Position numbers and translations under genes: made by a program. Positions 58,287-64,000 of a stretch of DNA of 64,000 nucleotides are shown here, one piece after another (positions within the stretch are counted from its first letter, which is position 1; every line of letters begins with the position of its first letter). The notes beneath the pieces were generated by a model. It saw only the letters and a program-made list of their open reading frames with translations, did no database searches and was not told the DNA's origin. Source of the stretch: Lamellibrachia satsuma (taxonomy: Eukaryota > Annelida > Polychaeta > Sabellida > Siboglinidae); assembly GCA_033239005.1 (NCBI GenBank), contig BSQZ01000005.1, positions 14,071,001-14,135,000 of the forward strand, in the 5' to 3' direction.

Positions 58287-59086
58287 CAGGGTTGGGATCA
58301 AGTACCAGTACTCGTAGTTAAGCACACATTTATCAGTACTTGATATACTTGAGTACTTGATGTGTGAAAATGCAAAGTACTTGTACTTGAACTACAGTGC
58401 TTGGGAAATAGCAAGTACTTTTCAATACCTTGGTGAGGCAGCCATGGCCGAAGAGAGTGACCCTCTCACATACTGGAAGGGACATTCAAACATGTATTCG
58501 ACCCTAGCCAAGCTGGCGGTCAAGTATCTGACAGTCATGGCATCATCAGCATCGGTAGAAAGGACTTTCAGCATTGCTGGGAAGGTGTTCCGCCCAGACA
58601 GGTGTCGGCTCACAGACAAAAACTTTGACACTGTCATGATGATAAAGTGCAATGACAGGTCAAATATGAAATGAAAAATGGAGTGGTTGGACTTGACAAA
58701 GTATTGCAAAGTATTATGATGTATAATGTATGATGTATAATGTAACAATTGTATACATGAAAAATTATTAAAATTTATAGAATTTTTTTGAACTTTTCTG
58801 CTTGATCTTCACAACCAAATGATAATAAAATGTGATGCTCAGTTTTGCTCATATCAAAAAGTCACATAAATTTGTGTTGCAAAATAAACATGGCAAAATA
58901 TCGAAAAATATAACAACCATTAAAATAGGCCAATTTATATTTGAGTACTTGTACTTGCACTTGATATGTCAGTACTTGATGTACTTAAGTACTTTGTACA
59001 TAAGTGAGTACTTGAACTGTACTTGTACTTGATATTTATTTTGGGTACTTGATGTACTTGATCAACTGTACTTGACCCCAACCCTG
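58287..59086 (+). mobile_element. hAT element with 8-bp target duplication, nested
   Basis: The left end is CAGGGTTGGGATCAAGTACC; the complement of the right end is CAGGGTTGGGGTCAAGTAC. A perfect 8-bp duplication, ATACTAAG, flanks it (58279-58286 and 59087-59094). Subterminal AGTACTTGATGTACTTGAGT-type repeats lie at both ends. At 800 bp it is an internally deleted copy that keeps only the C-terminal part of the transposase. Confidence 0.92.
58437..58674 (+). pseudogene. hAT transposase C-terminal dimerisation domain
   Basis: The frame reads DPLTYWKGHSNMYSTLAKLA, then VKYLTVMASSASVERTFSIA and GKVFRPDRCRLTDKNFD, ending in a stop. The SSASVERTFS motif and the preceding W are the signature of the hAT dimerisation region (the ED(x)YW...P..S..ER.FS pattern). 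The DDE catalytic part is absent, so this copy cannot transpose itself. The intact reading frame suggests recent origin. Confidence 0.9.
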
Positions 59087-59607
59087 ATACTAAGCATTTG
59101 ATTTATTAACATATCTTATTTAATGTTAGTTTCTGCTGAAAGAGACAAAATCGTTGATCACGTGACCAGGTTGTTTCTTGTTGCGTTGCAATACCGAGTT
59201 GCCACGATACTGCGCGATGGCCTATGCACGAAGTTAGGATGCAATTATACGTTTTAGTGATAATATTTTCATGGTTACCCGTATAAACTTTATTTTGTTT
59301 ATTGGTATATTATCAAACGAGCACTGACATTTTTTCTCAGGCAGAATACCCATCCATTTTTAGATTAACTGGAATAATTCAACTTTATATTAACTTAAGC
59401 TTTAATCTGTTTATGGCTATGCACGTAGTATTTGTTTGACTGTACAGGAAATTTGTTATTTTATCATAATGTAGTAATTGTATATTGATATACTGGCTGA
59501 TTCAGTGAATTGTAAAATAATAAACAAGTCAACTGTCACTTTACTTTATTCCGTTTCATAAGCTGCACTTCAAATCCCAAACGGAGGTTCAGGGGCCGAC
59601 AGGACGG

Positions 59608-59639
59608 CAACCAAACTGGAATGATTGCCAGTTTGGTTG
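59608..59639. repeat. Perfect 12-bp hairpin, 8-base loop
   Basis: CAACCAAACTGG and CCAGTTTGGTTG surround AATGATTG. No known function; it lies inside the TTAA composite. Confidence 0.75.
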
Positions 59640-61265
59640 GTAATTCATTTTGATTTCCACTTTTTTTAGTTGGAGCTTCATGTTGGTTTGGTGATGTGAA
59701 AATCTTCCGTTCTGGCTGACTGGTTCAACTTGAGTGACGACCACTTTCAGCAGCTGATGTTTGTCAAATGCAACCAGGACTTGTAATAGTTCTAAATTGT
59801 AATAGTACACAGTAGACAAAACCAGGAATTTGGATGACAGAGAAGACAAAAGAAGTAAAACAGCAGATATGTTAATTATGAAAAGCATACTTGGGAAGGA
59901 AATGTATTTGTATTAGAACTTAGATGTATTTAACAATTAAAAACACTGTATTTGCATTTGACCAAGTGTATTTGTTATATTAATAAACATATTTAATAAA
60001 TATGATTTTTACGTTTGTTTATTATTGTTTGCTTATGTATAATGTTAAGGGCTCACAAACGATGTGCTTTTAAGTAGAGAATGACCAGTTCGGTCGTGTG
60101 TAGTCCGTGCTAGCTGTGAAGTCAATTTCAACAGATTATCTGAAAATCACGACAGTCTGTAAATCCTCTCTTGAATTACGGTCACGAAGAGTCTGAAATG
60201 ATATGATGTTATATCTGAATAGCTCTTAGTAATTTATCTCCCTAGTGTTTTTCTGTGCAAGTAGCTACACAAAATAGCAGTTTTTGCATCATGAACACTG
60301 TTTGTTTTATTCGAGGGAAACTTTTTGTGCAATTGCGATATGTTGCCCTTTACTGCCTGTAAAAGTCAAGGTTAATCTTAAAGAACCCAAGCTCTGTATG
60401 CTTTAAATGCATTGCTGAAAGTTATACCATTCCACAGATACAAAAATTATCCCTGTACCTCAATTATGTCAAAAGTTATGAACTGTCAGAGTTATAAATT
60501 TTGATGTGTTCAGCACAAATTAAGGAAATTTACATTTTCAAAATTAAATTGTGAATTGTACGTTGCTCTTACATGTTTGAAAAAAATTAGGTGTGGTCTA
60601 TATGTATACTGAATGGAAAAAAAAGTTTTCAGAGTTCAGGTCGTGTTTGCTATTTGTGGTGTCTCAAAGTAGGTATTTCGGCCAAATTCGGATTTAAAAA
60701 AAAATGTATGTAGTTAAAAATCGGGAAAAAAATCATATCTGCTAAATATTGGAGTACAGATATAAAATTTATATCACCGTGTTCAGAATCAAAGCTCTAT
60801 AAAATTTCTTAATTTAAAAATAACTTGGTTGAGTTCAAAAAATCACTTTGGAATACCTAATATTTATGACCGATCGTGTGGAGTCGGCCGTTTTACTATT
60901 TTGAAGTTGTTCCCATAGTCGCCATCACCACCAAATAGTTTGTTCGTGACTGAACTTCCACAACTTGGCACAAGTTAATCTGACACCTGGCAATGTCAAT
61001 CCACTGTCACACATTTCACCATCTAAATCGCCAATAAACTCCTCTTTTCATGCCAGTAAACTGCTATATTCACAGCCTGATAAGCAGGCCTTGGACATTT
61101 TAAAATGTGCACTAGTTGCGCATTGGAAGCTTTAATATCCGTTGAAATCTCATTAAAATGCCAAGACAAACAACTATTACTGGCTGCCTCCATTACAGGA
61201 AGCTAGCTATACCTCGTGGATAGCATAATTACGCATATATGCGTATTCGGTATAAAAGGGGTTAA

Positions 61266-64000
61266 ACATTGAAAACGATCATTTTAGTAATCGTTCCACT
61301 TCGTTTTTTCAATTGGTCTCCGGTACCACTTAACATTGATTCACTGTTTCATGTACGGATGACGAATTCATATTGAAACCAGTGCCACGGCCACTGCCAC
61401 TATGCCTACGGCGATCGATGACATGTTGCAATTCAAAACAGTTTCACCAATTGCAATACATGGGGTTTACTAAAGTAAACATTTATTTCTTTGTACAAAA
61501 GTCAGCACTAACAAGCACCAATTAAAATTTCATGGTGACAACAACAGAATCCGAATGGGAAATGCTGGCACCACCAGACGGTAAAATAAAGACAACTAAC
61601 AAATCGCTCACGTAAATTAATTTGGCATATTTAGGCTGTTGTTTTCAAACGTGAAGCCCTGCTACCAGCATAAAATAGCAGCAGTTAAAGTTCCGCCTAA
61701 CAACATATGAATGAGCTATGCTAGTGCCATGCCCGGCACTAAAACATTGCAGCACTAACTGCCGCACATCCCACGCATTAAAAAAATAGGCCTATTTCTT
61801 GGTCTTTGAATATGTTTGTTGCCATATTATAACATGACTGTCATCTAATTGAACAATTATATGTACGTTAAAGCGGAGTTATGTATAAAACCGTACTCAG
61901 AGTCCGGATCGCTAGCCACTTTGTACATAATACTGCCACTTTCATGTTTTACATTTTTTGTTTTATTATTACTTATCTTTTATTACTATTACTTATTTTA
62001 CAGCAGTCTCTGTTTTACATGTGAGCGCTTTTAATGATTACATGCAATGTAATTTTTTCTTTATTACATGTTTTTCATTAATTACTATATAATATAAGGT
62101 ACTTATAGTGTATGCATATTTGTGTTGATTTTGTTTGCTAATATGAGACACTGTGCCTAGATGTTATTACAATCATTTGACAAATAAAGTAGTATAGATC
62201 TGTTTTCCCAAATTTGGCAGCAGATCATGAACCTCCACTACTAAAAGCACTGTAAAGTTCAACAAAATAGTATCAAATCTACCCAGTGGGCAGCGCATGC
62301 ACCCAACCCATGCAACTGGGGGTAAAATTAGGTATATCTGAAAGTGTCACTAAATTTGAAACTTACTTGAAAATCATCTACTGCTGATGGTAAGTGAGTA
62401 ATACTAATATGCACAATAGCATTGAACAGTATGACGCACACAATGCTTATGCTTCGTTCTCCTGGTAATCTGCGTTCTCCCGCCTTCCACTCGGTCGGTA
62501 AATTCGATAATTATGGTCCCAATTTTAGCGCCATTTGCAAAGTCCGTTATGCTATTCTTTTAAGAGTTCCGAATACTATAACGACAATAATACCTTATGA
62601 AGCTTTTCACAAGTAAGTTGTGCATGTACTCATAGCATGAAACTATGTAGTTTGTATTAATTCCTTGCAGAAAATTCCCTCCATGCCGTGAGCGATAATT
62701 AAGAAACGTAATTTTGCCAACGACGATGTACATTCCAACCGACTTTGCCACAAACTCCAATCATGCATGGGAGGCGCCGTTATATACTCGAGTGCACTGG
62801 TGTTTGCGGTTTAATAAGAAATACCCACCGTCATAGACAAACTTGAGCCAAGCCAACACAAAACCAAAATATAGCCAAACTTTACGCTTCTTTTCACCAA
62901 CACAATGCGATTCGAAAACGAGTCTAGGTCATTGTTTGGAAACAGATTTGCGTTTGCAGCATGAATGGCAATACCCGTTGCAACGGCTCTATTCCCACCA
63001 AAGAGCCCTACATACTTCTGTTGTGGAATTAAAGTAATACGTTATAATTCACCACGTGCATAATTGTAAAGGACCGTAATGTAAAGGACCGCTTTTGTAT
63101 TCATGACGAATAATTGTCACCATCGCAGCCACCTGTTAATGTCATGCTTGTTGTTGAAGTGGCATCTTTCACATTTGAGTAGGCCCCTATGACTATGTCA
63201 AATGTCAAGGAGAAATATTTATCAAAAAATATTTTCGTGCCTAATATGTAGCGTTCGTAGAAGACATAACTAGCATGCGCTCCTGATGATTGACGAACAT
63301 TGCAGAGCATATCGATATTGTTTGGAGCGAGTCACTGTGTCTCGTATAACTTTCAATATGGCACAAAAAAGAGACAGCGTATGGTCTACATTATGACATT
63401 AAATGGATCATCTGAATTGTCCGTGATATAAGTGACAAGTACTTATTTACATGGATTTTTTTAGATATGAGATGTTATATAATTAATTATCGTAACATAT
63501 CACACGTGTGTTACTTATTATATTAGGTAACGCATTTGCTACGTATCCAGTGATATTTAAAACATATTTCGTCTGATGAAACCGAGGATACAGTACAACT
63601 GAGTTACATTGTGTATATATATATACACACACGCACACGCACACGCACACGCACACGCACACGCACACACACATTTATAAATTACGAAAAAGACTATCAT
63701 CCATTAAAATATTTAAGAAAATTTTTTTTAAAGACTCAATTCATGGATATAATTATTGCAATTTAAACACGAGGGACACAAAACTCTGCGTTACTGTATG
63801 TTCACCCAGATAGTTCAAGACCAAAGAAATCCATGTTGGCATGTGGACTTTTTCGAAAGAATTAGGGGACGGCAGTGTTAGTTGAGCCACTGCATGGGTT
63901 ATAGTTGAGTCGCCCACGGTTCCCAGGAAACTACAACAGCGACAGTTACATGGTACCACCCAGTGATTGAACATGTTATTAGAACATGACTGACGTATAA
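61266..64000. other. Unique AT-rich region, no gene recognised
   Basis: I see no supported coding exon. The - strand frame at 63753-63974 has some protein-like composition (CNCRCCSFLGTVGD) but no splice or homology support. A CA/CG dinucleotide tract lies at 63617-63672. Confidence 0.45.
63617..63672. repeat. (CACACG)n / (TA)n microsatellite
   Basis: Short TATATA run, followed by CACACG and CGCACA repeats. Confidence 0.9.

Larger units (their letters stand above)
57227..61265. mobile_element. TTAA-flanked composite (piggyBac-type ends) with nested hAT
   Basis: The left end reads TTAACCCTTTTATACCGATC at 57227; the complement of the right end (61241-61265) reads TTAACCCCTTTTATACCGAA. The 16 matching bases plus TTAA indicate a piggyBac-type element. 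The 4-kb interior has no recognisable transposase. A segment at 57671-57842 reappears as a diverged direct copy at 60900-61066 (shared: TTTGAAGTTGTTC, CATCACCACCAAATAG, TCGCCAATAAAC), so this may be two related elements or an internally duplicated one. A complete hAT sits inside at 58287-59086. Confidence 0.6.

Overview
This window is nuclear DNA from an animal, most likely an invertebrate; I cannot place it more precisely. The evidence is spliced genes with kilobase introns and GT/AG junctions, recognisable metazoan proteins (TP53I11 and a SMARCE1/BAF57-type HMG box), CR1-clade LINEs, hAT-like and TTAA-flanked (piggyBac-type) DNA transposons, and no bacterial-style gene packing. By a rough count about a quarter of the window is tandem minisatellite DNA, with units of 12 to 112 bp.

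Two genes can be assembled. (1) tp53i11 lies on the + strand between 13.4 and 29.0 kb. It has exons at 13420, 13887, 14393 and 21251, and two alternative last exons at 24250 and 28803. Both last exons join in phase to exon 21251-21352 and both encode the final membrane hairpin. The first coding exon was not found. (2) An HMG-box gene lies on the - strand between 54.1 and 45.0 kb. It encodes a proline/serine-rich and polyglutamine region, an HMG box split over three exons and closest to SMARCE1/dalao, then a long Q-rich tail with a C-terminal coiled coil. Its 5' exon(s) were not found. A possible third, unrecognised gene on the - strand is suggested by three cysteine-rich open segments at 0.36-2.06 kb.

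Mobile DNA by position: an old LINE fragment (5.8-6.5 kb); a non-autonomous hAT with a perfect 8-bp target duplication (6815-8159); a hAT-like remnant (9.2-10.7 kb); a nearly intact CR1 element with an SGNH-esterase ORF1 and an EN-RT ORF2 inside a tp53i11 intron (14.7-18.9 kb); small inverted-repeat elements (19.1 and 24.8 kb); a TTAA element (31578-32192); a second TTAA element (49241-49894); a 5'-truncated CR1 copy in an intron of the HMG gene (50.9-53.05 kb); and a 4-kb TTAA-flanked composite (57227-61265) with a complete hAT nested inside (58287-59086).

The tandem arrays include a 5.3-kb satellite-like array of 97-bp units with partial higher-order structure (34.6-39.9 kb), and arrays of 112, 74, 71, 76, 53, 57 and 27 bp. 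Three arrays run up to, or into, the 3' splice site of a coding exon (13420 and 21251 of tp53i11; 46211 of the HMG gene), which looks like a recurring pattern. Other points worth checking are an 80-nt near-perfect hairpin resembling a microRNA precursor (25041-25120) and the paired alternative last exons of tp53i11. Most long open frames in the window are artefacts of tandem arrays.
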